Assembly: GCA_025363155.1 (NCBI GenBank)
Contig: JANYEL010000020.1
Coordinates: 1-37,215 of the forward strand
Direction of reading: 5' to 3'
Source of the DNA: Moraxellaceae bacterium
GTDB lineage: Bacteria; Pseudomonadota; Gammaproteobacteria; Pseudomonadales; Moraxellaceae
Length of the DNA: 37,215 nucleotides
Under the pieces are notes generated by a model that worked only from the letters and a program-made list of their open reading frames with translations, made no database searches and was not told where the DNA came from. This document shows positions 1-8,625 of the stretch, piece by piece. Position 1 is the stretch's first letter; each line of letters starts with the position of its first letter. The translations under genes and the position numbers were made by a program.

Positions 1-57
1 CCCTCGACTCAGTGTCTTAAGGCTGATTAGCCAGTTATTAAAGTCCGAGTGCTTCAT
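1..57 (-). CDS. Transposase N-terminus, IS1595-like (cut by window edge)
   Basis: The first 19 codons of a minus-strand gene that runs off the left edge: MKHSDFNNWLISLKTLSRG. A GGGAGG ribosome site lies 9 nt before the ATG. The opening (short N-terminus with a DFNxWL core, then a Thr/Ser-Leu step) is like the N-terminal segment of IS1595-family DDE transposases that I recall. The AT-rich 40 bp upstream (58-99) would then be the insertion sequence end, whose terminal repeat cannot be confirmed from one side. Only 19 residues are visible, so the family call is tentative; another short ORF is possible. Confidence 0.45.
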   Translation of the reverse strand, partial: MKHSDFNNWLISLKTLSRG

Positions 58-127
58 GATATTTAGCCTCCCGTCTATTTTATAACCAGTATAAACCTTA
101 TTTTATTTTTCAACTGTTAACGCAGAC

Positions 128-168
128 ATAGCTTTAGAAAAAGGAGGGTTTGGGGAGGATTTTGCTTT
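128..168. repeat. Half copy of the palindromic GGAGGG / TTTTGCTTTT repeat
   Basis: An A-rich run, then GGAGGG, GGGGAGG and ATTTTGCTTTTT. The last part matches the right arm of the larger repeat at 5581-5702 (GGGAGGGATTTTGCTTTTGA). It sits directly downstream of the efflux channel gene, whose stop is at 173, and is the only structured sequence there, so it may help end the efflux transcript. No full hairpin is visible in this copy. Confidence 0.5.
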
Positions 169-172
169 TTGC

Positions 173-1597
173 CTATTCCCAGCCGCCACCCAGCGCTAAG
201 AATATATTGACCTGATCTGCCGAAATTTTTCCTTCAGCTTGCGCAACGGCTTGTTCAGTTGAGATCAATATGCGATTAGCATCTAACACGGGTAAATAGC
301 TCTGGCGACCATATTTAAATAAGTTTTCTGAATCTTTCGCTGATTTTTCCGCCTTGGTTTGCGCATTTTTCAATAACGCTAAACGTTCAATATCGCGGGC
401 ATAGATTTCAAGCACGCTTTCAGTTTCTCGCAGAGCATTTAGTACTACCCCATCAAATTTTGCATAAGCCGCTTGCTGATCAGCTTCGGCACCGCGAATA
501 CGGAGTTTGATACGTGTGCGGTCTGGAAATTGCCAGCTAATCAGCGGGCCAAGCGAAAATTTCACCGTATCGGCATCCAGCAAATGACTGATTAATCCAA
601 CTGAACCGAGTGATGCGCCTAGTGTGACTTTCGGATAAAGATCCGCAGTCAAAACGCCGATTTCAGCAGTTGCTGCATGTAATTCAAATTCTGCACGGCG
701 CACATCAGGACGACGTTTAAGCATCGCCATGCCATCGCCAATGGGAATCGGTGATTTCAGTTCGGGTTCGTGGCTGCAATTTTCTACTGATTTTGGGAAC
801 TCGGCTGGCGGACGTCCTGTTAATACGGCAAGACGATAAAGTGACAAACGTTTTTGTCCATACAACAGCGGAAAACTCGCGCGAATTTGATCTTCTTGCC
901 CAGAAGAACGTGTGGTGTCGATTGAAGTTCCGCGACCAGCGGAAAACAGTCGTTGAGTTAAAGTCGTACTGCGCGACTGCAATTCCAATGTTTTCTTGGC
1001 GACTTCAATTTCATGTCCAGCCGCACAGGATTCTAGATAAGCCTTAGTCGTCTCAGCAACAACTGTAATGCGTGTTGCATCTTGAGCTGCTTGAGCTGCA
1101 CCGACATCAGCAGATGCCGCTTCAACCGCACGTGTAATTTGTCCAAATAAATCGACTTGGTAAGAAATACTTGCGCCTAAACCATAGACAAAACTATTCG
1201 GTAAAGGCTTTCCTTCTGTGGGAATGAGGAGTTCTTCGGCAGAGAATCTGGCGTATTGTGGCGATGCTTCAACGCTGGTTTTTGGGCGGCGACTGGCATC
1301 GGTATAGTCCAAGTTCGATTCTGCTTTTGCTAGCCGAGCGGCGGCGATGCGTATATCGGTATTTGCTGCTAAGGCTTGTTGAACAAGATCATTCAGAGCA
1401 GGATCTTGATAAAGTTTCCACCAATCATTGGGTACAGGTGCATTGATAAATCCTGCACCATGTCCACCTGAAAATGCAGCATTAGCATTTTTTTGATTAA
1501 TAACCGCTTGATCTGAACGCTGATAGTTTGGGCCAACCGTGCTACAAGACGCGAGCATTAATGATGTCATGATAAACAGCGGGCGAAGTTGCATCAT
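173..1597 (-). CDS. Outer-membrane efflux lipoprotein channel (NodT/OprM type)
   Basis: A 474-aa outer-membrane factor that would form the TolC-like exit duct of the tripartite pump encoded just upstream. The N-terminus is a lipoprotein signal with lipobox LASC (Cys18), then STVGPNYQRP-like sequence typical of the NodT family. Two duplicated outer-membrane-efflux halves follow, with long helical stretches rich in Ala, Glu and Gln (about residues 60-250 and 265-470) and the usual LxxRPDVRRAE motif near the middle. The HlyD gene's TAA shares its last A with this ATG, so the two are translationally coupled. AGGAG lies 4 nt before the first ATG and 7 nt before the second, so either Met may be used. 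It is the last gene of the operon. Substrate unknown; homology to aromatic-acid or fusaric-acid exporters is suggested only by the partners. Confidence 0.9.
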   Translation of the reverse strand: MMQLRPLFIMTSLMLASCSTVGPNYQRSDQAVINQKNANAAFSGGHGAGFINAPVPNDWWKLYQDPALNDLVQQALAANTDIRIAAARLAKAESNLDYTDASRRPKTSVEASPQYARFSAEELLIPTEGKPLPNSFVYGLGASISYQVDLFGQITRAVEAASADVGAAQAAQDATRITVVAETTKAYLESCAAGHEIEVAKKTLELQSRSTTLTQRLFSAGRGTSIDTTRSSGQEDQIRASFPLLYGQKRLSLYRLAVLTGRPPAEFPKSVENCSHEPELKSPIPIGDGMAMLKRRPDVRRAEFELHAATAEIGVLTADLYPKVTLGASLGSVGLISHLLDADTVKFSLGPLISWQFPDRTRIKLRIRGAEADQQAAYAKFDGVVLNALRETESVLEIYARDIERLALLKNAQTKAEKSAKDSENLFKYGRQSYLPVLDANRILISTEQAVAQAEGKISADQVNIFLALGGGWE

Positions 1598-2511
1598 TAT
1601 GCTCCTTTCCCTGTAGCTGTTGTTTTGCTGGTAGTTTTAGATTTTTTCTGAGGAATCACTTCGACAGAGGCTGTTCGCCCCAGAATGAGTTGTGTATCTG
1701 CAGGCACTTTGTCCAATAACACTCGAACAGGAATCCGCTGCGCTAATCGAACCCAATTAAACGTTGGATTGACGTTCGCCAATAAATTCGCACTGGCACC
1801 AAGTTCACGATCTTCAATGCCGCCAGCAATACTATCAACATGACCGACCAGCGTTTCGTGATTTCCCATCAGCCTGACATGAACAGTATCACCCACGTGG
1901 ATACTGTCAATTTTAGTTTCCTCGAAATAGCCCATCACATAAATCGACTGCAAATCAATGAGTGCTAACAGCGGCTTTCCAGCCGCCGCATACGTTCCTG
2001 GACGCAGCTCAAGATTGGTAATGCGACCATTTACGGAGGCTTTGATTTCTGTGCGCGCGAGGTTCAATTCAGCATTTTGTAGTGCGGTCATAACTTGGCT
2101 TAATGTCGCTTGCAACTGATCACGTTTAGCGATGCTCTCTTCACTTTGTTCAGCCGATACCAAGTCTTTCAGCATTCGATTACGTTGAATTTCACGATTC
2201 GATTGGGCGATTTGAATTTTGATACTTTCAAGTGAGGCTTTGGCTTGATCTTCGGCAAGTTGATAACGGTCGTGATCGATCACAAATAACACATCGCCTG
2301 CTTTCACGATTTGGTTATCTTTCACACGAACTTCAGTGACGAGACCTGAAACATCCGGCGCAATCTGCACCACATTTGCACGCACACGACCATCTCGTGT
2401 CCACGGTTCAACTTTGTAATGCACCCATAGCCGATATGCGACCACTAACGCAATAATCACCACAATCGCTGTGATGGAAGTTCGGGTTATTTGCACAAAC
2501 TTTGTATTCAT
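1597..2511 (-). CDS. HlyD/EmrA-family periplasmic adaptor (AaeA-like)
   Basis: A 304-aa membrane fusion protein linking an inner-membrane pump to the outer-membrane channel. One N-terminal membrane anchor (about residues 12-30) is followed by the conserved WTRDGRVRANVVQIAPDVSG beta segment. Next come a lipoyl-like half (about 45-80), an alpha-helical hairpin rich in Gln/Glu/Arg (about 82-150), the second lipoyl half (TEIKASVNGRITNLELRPG, 154-172) and a beta-barrel. It ends in a Lys/Thr-rich tail. Its length is close to that of E. coli AaeA. It lies 6 nt after the DUF1656 gene and overlaps the channel gene by one base, so it is part of a tight operon. Known partners of this family are FUSC permeases that export aromatic carboxylic acids; the real substrate here is not shown by sequence. 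Confidence 0.9.
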   Translation of the reverse strand: MNTKFVQITRTSITAIVVIIALVVAYRLWVHYKVEPWTRDGRVRANVVQIAPDVSGLVTEVRVKDNQIVKAGDVLFVIDHDRYQLAEDQAKASLESIKIQIAQSNREIQRNRMLKDLVSAEQSEESIAKRDQLQATLSQVMTALQNAELNLARTEIKASVNGRITNLELRPGTYAAAGKPLLALIDLQSIYVMGYFEETKIDSIHVGDTVHVRLMGNHETLVGHVDSIAGGIEDRELGASANLLANVNPTFNWVRLAQRIPVRVLLDKVPADTQLILGRTASVEVIPQKKSKTTSKTTATGKGA

Positions 2512-2517
2512 GAATGA

Positions 2518-2748
2518 TCAACCCAAAATCGTAGAAAGAGGTTCAGCAAAGGCAGACATAGTGAATGTCAGTGCGCCCCAAAGAATAATAAATAACGCCA
2601 CATCTAATAAATTCTGATGCGCTACAAAACGATAAAAACCAATTGACTGTAATATTTTTCTAGTAAAAATATGGAGCACGGCTGCAATCGCCGCAGCAAA
2701 TAACGCCGTACTGATATAAACGCCTAATATATTCACTTCTGCGATCAT
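2518..2748 (-). CDS. DUF1656 small membrane protein (AaeX-like)
   Basis: A 76-aa protein with two predicted membrane helices (about residues 7-27 and 47-68) and the opening EVNILGVYISTALFAAAIA typical of DUF1656. The family is almost always encoded between or beside FUSC permeases and HlyD adaptors and is thought to be an accessory of that pump; its exact role is not known. The start ATG overlaps the FUSC stop in an ATGA arrangement, implying coupled translation, and the HlyD gene begins 6 nt after its stop. Confidence 0.88.
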   Translation of the reverse strand: MIAEVNILGVYISTALFAAAIAAVLHIFTRKILQSIGFYRFVAHQNLLDVALFIILWGALTFTMSAFAEPLSTILG

Positions 2749-4874
2749 TTCGACGTCTCCCCAGACGGTTGCTTCACTGCTGAAAAACCATCAGCTTGAG
2801 GGAAAAGGTTACGTCGTAAACCGACACTCGCAATCAAACCATGCAAGCGTGGATCTGCTGCGAATAAAGCATTCTGGTCTGATTTAGCCAATGATTTTAA
2901 TTGCAATATCTCGGTGATGATTGCATCAATATCATTCATTAACTCATGCCGCGGAGCTTGATAACCATGACGCGTCATACTTGAAAAATAGCGAGATAGT
3001 TTCTGCATCATTGTCTTGATTTTGTCTTGCGTATGCTGCGGCATATCTTGAGCTGCAACACGTAAATCCAGCATATTAAAACCAATAGGCAAGCCATTTA
3101 AGGCTTTATCGATTCGCAGTTTTTCATTCTCTTGCGCCACGGCTAAGCGTGGAATTAACAGCCCAAGTCGATCAAGCATCACACTCGCCCAAGTGATTTT
3201 TTCTTGAGGAATATGACCCGTTGCATGGTGTGAAAGCTCACGCCAGCCTGCTTTTAACAGACGATGAATACTCACATCCAAACTGATGACTCGAATCAAT
3301 AACGTCACCACGAATGCAAATAACACCCCAACAATCGCGACCATATTTCCCATAAAGAACGACACAAAATCAGTATGCGGCGATGACGTAAAGCCAATAC
3401 CCGGAACGACCATCATCACAATACTTAATGCACTGAGCATGGTCACGGGATTTGATAAATAAATTCCGCAAAGCATCATCAGTGGGAATAAGGACAATGC
3501 CATCATGGGGAAACTATCAATCGCAGGGAAAATGGCAAACACATACAACAGTGCAATCGGAAACGCAGTCACAGTTGCTTTCAATATCTTCCGTTGCATC
3601 AAGGTTGGATCATCGCTGGTTGCAAAAATACAGCACATTACAGCGGTCAGCCCAATCGCTGTTCCACCTTGAGTCCACTCCGTCATCATCACAAATGACG
3701 CACAGGCTAATATGGCGAGCATCGCGGTAAATGCTGAATATGCTGCCATTCCACGATCCACATGCAGTGGTCTTTTTCGGTTGATGGAAATAATGGATTT
3801 CAACACTGGACGCGGTTTGGCATGCGGTTCTAGGCTTGCCGCATACAGTGCCAAGCTATCTGCCCAAACTTCGATTAAATCAATTAATCGAGTGACTAGA
3901 TTCAACTCCAAAATATCGCGCCAAGATGTCGATGCCGCGTGCATCACGGCAATTGAACGACATTGATCAATCAGTGCAGTAATGCGCTGCTGTTCTACAC
4001 CATTGGTGCGTTCAATGAGTTGTTTATTGACAGCAGTATTTTTAATATCTAATTCGGTGATCCACGCTTTGACTTCATTAACGAGCTGCTCTGTTCTGGG
4101 CGGAATGCCGCCGCTATTTCGCAGTGCTTGCAAGCGATCTTCGACGGCATACAATAATGGTAAAAGACTAATCATCCGCTCTTCTGAAGCACGAATTGAG
4201 TTGATGTATTGCCGTGATGCAATCACTTCAAATCGAAAATTTGTGCCCAATAACGTGAGTTCAGTTAAATCTAATGCAATGCGCCGCCTTGCTCGAATTG
4301 CAGCGATTTCTGGTTCTGATTCCAGAGCCGAAATAAGCCAGCGTTTGGCGTCAGTCACCATTTGATTTAATTTGCCGAGCATTGCTTTTTCAACGCTTTG
4401 AGGGAAAATCAAACTGTGTGTCAATGCCGTACAAATCACACCGATACTGATCTCTTCCGCGCGCGCAACCGCATTATCAAACAGCCCCGAAGGATTGACG
4501 AGTTCAGGTAAACCAACCAACGCAGCCGTATAGCCCGCCAGCATAATGATGTAGCTACGCGGCGTCCGATCAAGCAAGGATAGATAAAGACACAGCCCAA
4601 CCCAACCTGCCATGACAAACATTAGAATAATCGGTGTATTGGCAAGCGGTGGGATCATTATCAATGCAGCAGCAGCGCCAATCAGCGTGCCTAACACACG
4701 ATAAAAAGCTTTCGACCAAATCGCACCTGCGAAAGGCTGACTGGTAATAAAGACGGTGAGCACCGCCCACACAGGATTCGTCAGATTAAGACTATAGGAA
4801 ACAAACAGCGCCATGATGACGGCTAGATAGCAGTTGAAGCCGAAAATCAGGCTACGTGAGTTGAATGCGCTCAT
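2745..4874 (-). CDS. FUSC-family inner-membrane efflux permease (AaeB-like)
   Basis: A 709-aa FUSC (fusaric acid resistance) family protein, slightly longer than E. coli AaeB. It shows the expected layout: an N-terminal block of about six membrane helices (residues 10-160, including LTNPVWAVLTVFITSQPFAG), a soluble helical region (about 165-370), a second block of helices (about 375-535), and a soluble C-terminus. It should use the proton gradient to export aromatic or weak organic acids with the HlyD adaptor and outer-membrane channel downstream. The start is 45 nt after the thiE stop with no clear terminator between, so thiE and the pump may share a transcript. No AaeR-type LysR regulator is adjacent. 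Substrate specificity is not inferable. Confidence 0.9.
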   Translation of the reverse strand: MSAFNSRSLIFGFNCYLAVIMALFVSYSLNLTNPVWAVLTVFITSQPFAGAIWSKAFYRVLGTLIGAAAALIMIPPLANTPIILMFVMAGWVGLCLYLSLLDRTPRSYIIMLAGYTAALVGLPELVNPSGLFDNAVARAEEISIGVICTALTHSLIFPQSVEKAMLGKLNQMVTDAKRWLISALESEPEIAAIRARRRIALDLTELTLLGTNFRFEVIASRQYINSIRASEERMISLLPLLYAVEDRLQALRNSGGIPPRTEQLVNEVKAWITELDIKNTAVNKQLIERTNGVEQQRITALIDQCRSIAVMHAASTSWRDILELNLVTRLIDLIEVWADSLALYAASLEPHAKPRPVLKSIISINRKRPLHVDRGMAAYSAFTAMLAILACASFVMMTEWTQGGTAIGLTAVMCCIFATSDDPTLMQRKILKATVTAFPIALLYVFAIFPAIDSFPMMALSLFPLMMLCGIYLSNPVTMLSALSIVMMVVPGIGFTSSPHTDFVSFFMGNMVAIVGVLFAFVVTLLIRVISLDVSIHRLLKAGWRELSHHATGHIPQEKITWASVMLDRLGLLIPRLAVAQENEKLRIDKALNGLPIGFNMLDLRVAAQDMPQHTQDKIKTMMQKLSRYFSSMTRHGYQAPRHELMNDIDAIITEILQLKSLAKSDQNALFAADPRLHGLIASVGLRRNLFPQADGFSAVKQPSGETSK

Positions 4875-4919
4875 ATCAGAAATAAACCTTAATGAATGCT
4901 CATCACACTTGAAAATAAA

Positions 4920-5558
4920 TTAGACAATACAAGGGTTGATTGCTTTTTTCCATAAAAGAATACGACTGCTCATTTCACAAATTGGCGAATCCAAAATATC
5001 ACTGACGACAGCATACAAATTAATGCCAACCACATTCAAAGGTGTGACATTTTCAGCTGTTAATCCACCAATCGCACAGATCGGTAAATCAAATAGTTCT
5101 GAAGCAGTCGCTAAGACTTCAAGTGAAACTTGCTGTGCATTTGGCTTGGTTGTCGATGGATATACAGCACCAAAAGCTAAATAACTTGCACCCTCTTCCG
5201 CAGCTTGTTTTGCCATGCTCAATGAATCGTGACAAGTCCGACCAATGATTGCATTTGCACCTAATCGCGCACGTGCTTCAATGAGTGAGCCATCACCTTG
5301 TCCGAGGTGTAAACCACAAGACAGCTTTTCCGCTAAGGCAAGATCGTCATTAATAATAAGAGGCACATGATATTGATTGCATAGCGCAAGAATGTCGCGG
5401 GCTTCTTGTTCTTGTTGAAATTTTGGCGTTTGTTTACGGCGGTATTGCAATAAGGTAATGCCCGATTGTAACGCAGCTTCTAATTTTGGACGTAATACGA
5501 CAAAGTCATCTTCATTGGTAATTAAATACAAACCTTGTAATGAGTGCTTTGTCGTCAC
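4920..5558 (-). CDS. thiE: Thiamine-phosphate synthase
   Basis: A 212-aa TIM-barrel enzyme that joins HMP-pyrophosphate and the thiazole phosphate to give thiamine monophosphate in the cytoplasm. Diagnostic pieces are visible: GLYLITN at the N-terminus, LLQYRRK (pyrophosphate side), LIINDDLALAEKLSCGLHLG with the catalytic Asp pair, IIGRTCHDSLSMAKQA, YLAFGAVYPSTTKPNA and ICAIGGLTAENV. The GG of ICAIGG would contact the thiazole phosphate. Start is a GTG with AAAGG about 8 nt upstream. No TPP riboswitch is recognisable upstream; instead a palindromic repeat fills that gap. No other thiamine gene is in the window, so it is a solitary thi locus placed at the head of an efflux operon. Confidence 0.93.
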   Translation of the reverse strand: MTTKHSLQGLYLITNEDDFVVLRPKLEAALQSGITLLQYRRKQTPKFQQEQEARDILALCNQYHVPLIINDDLALAEKLSCGLHLGQGDGSLIEARARLGANAIIGRTCHDSLSMAKQAAEEGASYLAFGAVYPSTTKPNAQQVSLEVLATASELFDLPICAIGGLTAENVTPLNVVGINLYAVVSDILDSPICEMSSRILLWKKAINPCIV

Positions 5559-5580
5559 GGTTGTTACCTTTTAATTAACA

Positions 5581-5702
5581 TCAAAAGCAAATCCTCCCTA
5601 ACCCTCCTGTTACTAAGGAGGGAAGAAAAGCTCCTCCCTTTGCAAAGGGGAACGCTACGCCTTGCAAAGCAGTGCTTCTCATGGGAGGGATTTTGCTTTT
5701 GA
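5581..5702. repeat. Palindromic MITE-like repeat with terminal inverted arms
   Basis: About 120 bp between thiE and the DUF962 gene. The left arm starts TCAAAAGCAAATCCTCCCT and the right arm (5683-5702) is its reverse complement apart from one A and small changes. Inside are two further dyads: CCCTCCT with AGGAGGG around a 7-nt loop (5602-5622) and the perfect palindrome CCCTTTGCAAAGGG (5636-5649). It encodes nothing. A right-half copy lies at 128-168. Such folded spacers could stop transcription of the DUF962 gene or be a small non-autonomous mobile element; no target duplication is evident. Confidence 0.7.
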
Positions 5703-5726
5703 TTTTACAAATTGCTAAAAAATCTA

Positions 5727-6089
5727 CTAAATCTGATCGAACTCTTTACCCTTCAAGCTAATCCGTCCACGCAGCACATCACTATACATACGGAAATCAG
5801 AGATAAAGCTGTAGAAAGGCTGTTTAAATGACGCAGGTTTATTGTGTTCAAAAACGAAATGTCCAACCCATGCACATGCATAACCAGCCGCAACACCCAT
5901 GAGCGCATAGCGTACTTTGCCTGTGCTGACAGCAGCTCCCAAACCTAACAAGCCAAATGTACTGCCCGCAAAATGCAGACGACGACTGGTTGCATTCGAA
6001 TGTTCAGTTAAATAAAACTGATAGAACTGCTCATAATTCTTAATTGGCATCACAAGTTTACTACTCTCTTGGCTTTCTAGATCATTCAT
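5727..6089 (-). CDS. DUF962 / Mpo1-like membrane protein
   Basis: About 120 aa. The motif block YQFYLTEHSNATSRRLHF, followed by two hydrophobic segments and GHFVFEHNKPASFKQPFYSF, is characteristic of DUF962, the family that includes yeast Mpo1, a 2-hydroxy fatty acid dioxygenase. The paired His residues (EHxN...RRxHFxG and GHxxFExNKP) are the likely metal ligands. Bacterial members have no firmly assigned role, so activity is not claimed. I place the start at 6089 because AAGGA lies 7 nt before that ATG; an in-frame extension to 6146 would add about 19 residues with no better ribosome site. The gene diverges from rlmKL, with about 150 bp between the two starts for both promoters. Confidence 0.85.
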   Translation of the reverse strand: MNDLESQESSKLVMPIKNYEQFYQFYLTEHSNATSRRLHFAGSTFGLLGLGAAVSTGKVRYALMGVAAGYACAWVGHFVFEHNKPASFKQPFYSFISDFRMYSDVLRGRISLKGKEFDQI

Positions 6090-6240
6090 TACCATATCCT
6101 TCGTGGTGACCTTAAATACGCAAACCGCATTATTAACTAGCATCAAGTTTCATTCTAACTCAAGAATATGCTTAAAATCAGGTAAACTATACGCATTGTT
6201 CTTTGTCTTTTTTGTATTTTGAAATTTTTTGGAAAACCCG

Positions 6241-8496
6241 ATGACTGCACCTGCACGCCGTACTATCTATCACATTACTTGCGCCGACGGTTTAGAGCGG
6301 CTGCTCGCGGAGGAAGTGACGGGACTCGGCGCGACTGTTGTGGATCATCAACCGCCTTTTCAACAAGGGCGCGTTGTCATCGAAGGCACGTTAGAAACGG
6401 CTTATCGTATTTGTTTGTGGTCGCGCCTCGCCTCGCGCGTTTTGTTGCCGCTATTTACGGTTCCAGTAGAACGCCAAGATGTCCGTGATGTTGCTGAAGA
6501 GTTATTTGACGCAGCAAAAGATTTCGATTGGTCGCTGGTATTCAGTCCACAAAGTACCTTCGTCGTTCGCATTCAATCTGAACGCGATGTGAAGATGAAT
6601 AGCCAATTCGCGACGTTGCGCGTGAAAGATGCAGTGGTTGATAGCTTTATGGACAGCCATGGTCGCCGTCCGAGCATTGATACACAGAATGCAGAAATTA
6701 CGTTGACCGTTCTCGCTGGATTACGCAGTCATACGTTCAGCTTAGATTTATCAGGTGACAGCTTACATCGTCGCGGATATCGTCATGCGATGACAGATGC
6801 ACCGTTAAAAGAAAACCTTGCTGCAGCGATTCTGCGCCTTGCTGATTGGCATACTGGCAAATACAACACGCTGATTGATCCAATGTGCGGTTCGGGAACT
6901 TTCATCATTGAAGCAATGATGATGACTGCAGATCGCGCACCTGGTTTAAATCGTCGCTTTGGCTTCCCTGGCTGGTCAGGTCATGATGGTGCGATTTGGC
7001 AAAAACTGAAACTTGAAGCGCAAGATCGTTTTGAAGCTGCAGTCGATACATTAGTAAATTCGGATGAGTATCCATTAGTCGTTTATGCATTTGATGCAGA
7101 TTGGGAAGCGGTTAAGGCAACGCGCACCAACCTGATTGCCGCTGGTTTAGAGCGCTGCTTACCTTTCGTAAAACTCGAAGAACGTACACTCGCTGATTGG
7201 CCTGATTTCCAATTGCGTGAACATGAAGATAAAGCACTGATTATCACAAACCCTCCGTATGGCGAACGTTTGGGTGACAAAGTCAGTAATCGCGCGCTTT
7301 ACCAAGGTTTAGGTCATCTTTTACAGAAGTTTGCGCCGAGTCAACACGCTGCAATCATTGCTTCGCAAATCGAACAAGCTGATGTTTTACAGCTGAATCA
7401 CATTAGCAATACGCGGTTAATGAACGGTAAATTGCCGATTTATATTCGTATTGGTGATATTGCAGCGGCTTCAAATAAACCTTCGTTCTTGCAAGCATGG
7501 CAAACGCCGACGCTTGAATTCACAGAAGACAATGAAGGTTCAAAAGATTTTGCTAACCGTTTAATCAAGAATATTAGCAATCTAAAGAAACAAGCCGTTC
7601 GTGAAGGCGTGAGTAACTTACGTATTTACGATGCTGATTTACCCGACTTCAACTTGGCAATCGACCTTTATGGCGATCAAGTTCACGTTCAAGAATATGC
7701 GCCGCCGAAAATCATTGATCCAGAAAAAGCCAAAATGCGCTTTAACTTGGCACTCGCTGCAACGCGTCAAGTATTGGGTTTAGCCCGTGAACAGGTTTAT
7801 ATCAAAACTCGAGCGCGTCAAAAAGGCAACGATCAATACGAGAAGAAAAGTGACTCTGGTAAACGTTTAATTGTGCAGGAAGGCCGTGCGCGTCTTTATG
7901 TCAATTTCACCGATTACCTCGACACGGGTTTGTTCCTCGACCATCGTCCGATTCGTGAGAGAATTTTCGAAGAAGCACGCGGTAAGCATTTCCTTAACCT
8001 CTATGCTTATACCTGTACTGCAAGTGTTCAAGCCGCTTTGGGCGGTGCAGCAAGTACAACGAGCGTTGACTTGTCGAATACTTATCTAGATTGGGGCAAA
8101 AACAATTTTGCACTGAATGGTTTGACTGTTGATCATCCAGATCAACAACATCAGTTTTTCTCTGCTGAATGCTTTGAATGGCTCAAAGAAGGCAGCGAAA
8201 CGTACGATTTGATCTTTATTGATCCACCGACATTTTCGAACTCGAAGAAATTTTTTGGTACGTTCGACATTCAACGCGACCATATGTCATTGATTAAACG
8301 TGCAATGAATCGTCTGCAAACTGACGGCGTTTTGTATTTCTCAAACAACTTCCGTAAGTTTGAGTTGGATGAATTATTGCCGGAAATGTTTGAAGTTAAA
8401 GAAATTACCCAATCAACGATCGGCTTTGATTTTAAACGCAATACGAAAATCCATAAGGCTTGGGAAATTCGACATTTCCCCGTTGGAAGCAGATAA
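6241..8496 (+). CDS. rlmL: Bifunctional 23S rRNA methyltransferase RlmKL
   Basis: A 751-aa fusion enzyme that makes m2G2445 (RlmL half) and m7G2069 (RlmK half) in 23S rRNA, using SAM. Order of domains: ferredoxin-like plus THUMP region (about 1-160), first methylase with DPMCGSGTFIIEA and the catalytic TNPPYGER motif (about 180-390), and second methylase with LNLYAYTCTASVQA and FIDPPTFSNSKK (about 440-751). E. coli RlmKL is about 700 aa, so length fits. ATG at 6241 is preferred over an in-frame TTG at 6229 because GGAAAA lies just before it at the right spacing. It is followed by a clear terminator and looks monocistronic. Confidence 0.95.
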   Translation: MTAPARRTIYHITCADGLERLLAEEVTGLGATVVDHQPPFQQGRVVIEGTLETAYRICLWSRLASRVLLPLFTVPVERQDVRDVAEELFDAAKDFDWSLVFSPQSTFVVRIQSERDVKMNSQFATLRVKDAVVDSFMDSHGRRPSIDTQNAEITLTVLAGLRSHTFSLDLSGDSLHRRGYRHAMTDAPLKENLAAAILRLADWHTGKYNTLIDPMCGSGTFIIEAMMMTADRAPGLNRRFGFPGWSGHDGAIWQKLKLEAQDRFEAAVDTLVNSDEYPLVVYAFDADWEAVKATRTNLIAAGLERCLPFVKLEERTLADWPDFQLREHEDKALIITNPPYGERLGDKVSNRALYQGLGHLLQKFAPSQHAAIIASQIEQADVLQLNHISNTRLMNGKLPIYIRIGDIAAASNKPSFLQAWQTPTLEFTEDNEGSKDFANRLIKNISNLKKQAVREGVSNLRIYDADLPDFNLAIDLYGDQVHVQEYAPPKIIDPEKAKMRFNLALAATRQVLGLAREQVYIKTRARQKGNDQYEKKSDSGKRLIVQEGRARLYVNFTDYLDTGLFLDHRPIRERIFEEARGKHFLNLYAYTCTASVQAALGGAASTTSVDLSNTYLDWGKNNFALNGLTVDHPDQQHQFFSAECFEWLKEGSETYDLIFIDPPTFSNSKKFFGTFDIQRDHMSLIKRAMNRLQTDGVLYFSNNFRKFELDELLPEMFEVKEITQSTIGFDFKRNTKIHKAWEIRHFPVGSR

Positions 8497-8505
8497 TTTT
8501 TTTAG

Positions 8506-8533
8506 GGGATAACCTAGGTGTTATCCCGCTTTT
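8506..8533 (+). terminator. Rho-independent terminator after rlmKL
   Basis: GGGATAAC and GTTATCCC pair perfectly (8 bp) around the loop CTAGGT, followed by GCTTTTA. It starts 10 nt after the rlmKL stop codon. The T-run is short, so efficiency may be moderate. Confidence 0.75.
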
Positions 8534-8550
8534 ACGCACAGACGTATTAG

Positions 8551-8574
8551 GACAGACCACAGGTCTATCCCTAC
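8551..8574. repeat. Short palindromic repeat (AGACC-aca-GGTCT)
   Basis: AGACC (8554-8558) and GGTCT (8562-8566) flank a 3-nt loop and are followed by ATCCCTAC. This arrangement looks like the small extragenic palindromes common in proteobacteria. It sits between the rlmKL terminator and the next gene. Only one copy is visible in the window. Confidence 0.35.
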
Positions 8575-8625
8575 AATAAGCAAAATCAACGAATTTGCCA
8601 TCTTAATCTTTTGACAATCTTAACT

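Noticed and set aside
3982-4365. Plus-strand ORF of 127 codons inside the FUSC gene
   Set aside because: It lies fully antisense to a well-supported gene and has no recognisable domain or ribosome site. The same applies to other long antisense frames at 751-1047, 12191-12574 (same strand, other frame of purF), 30411-30683 and 35851-36240.
5559-5726. TPP riboswitch upstream of thiE
   Set aside because: The THI-box core (CTGAGA and ACCTGATCTGG-like parts) is absent; the space is filled by a palindromic repeat.
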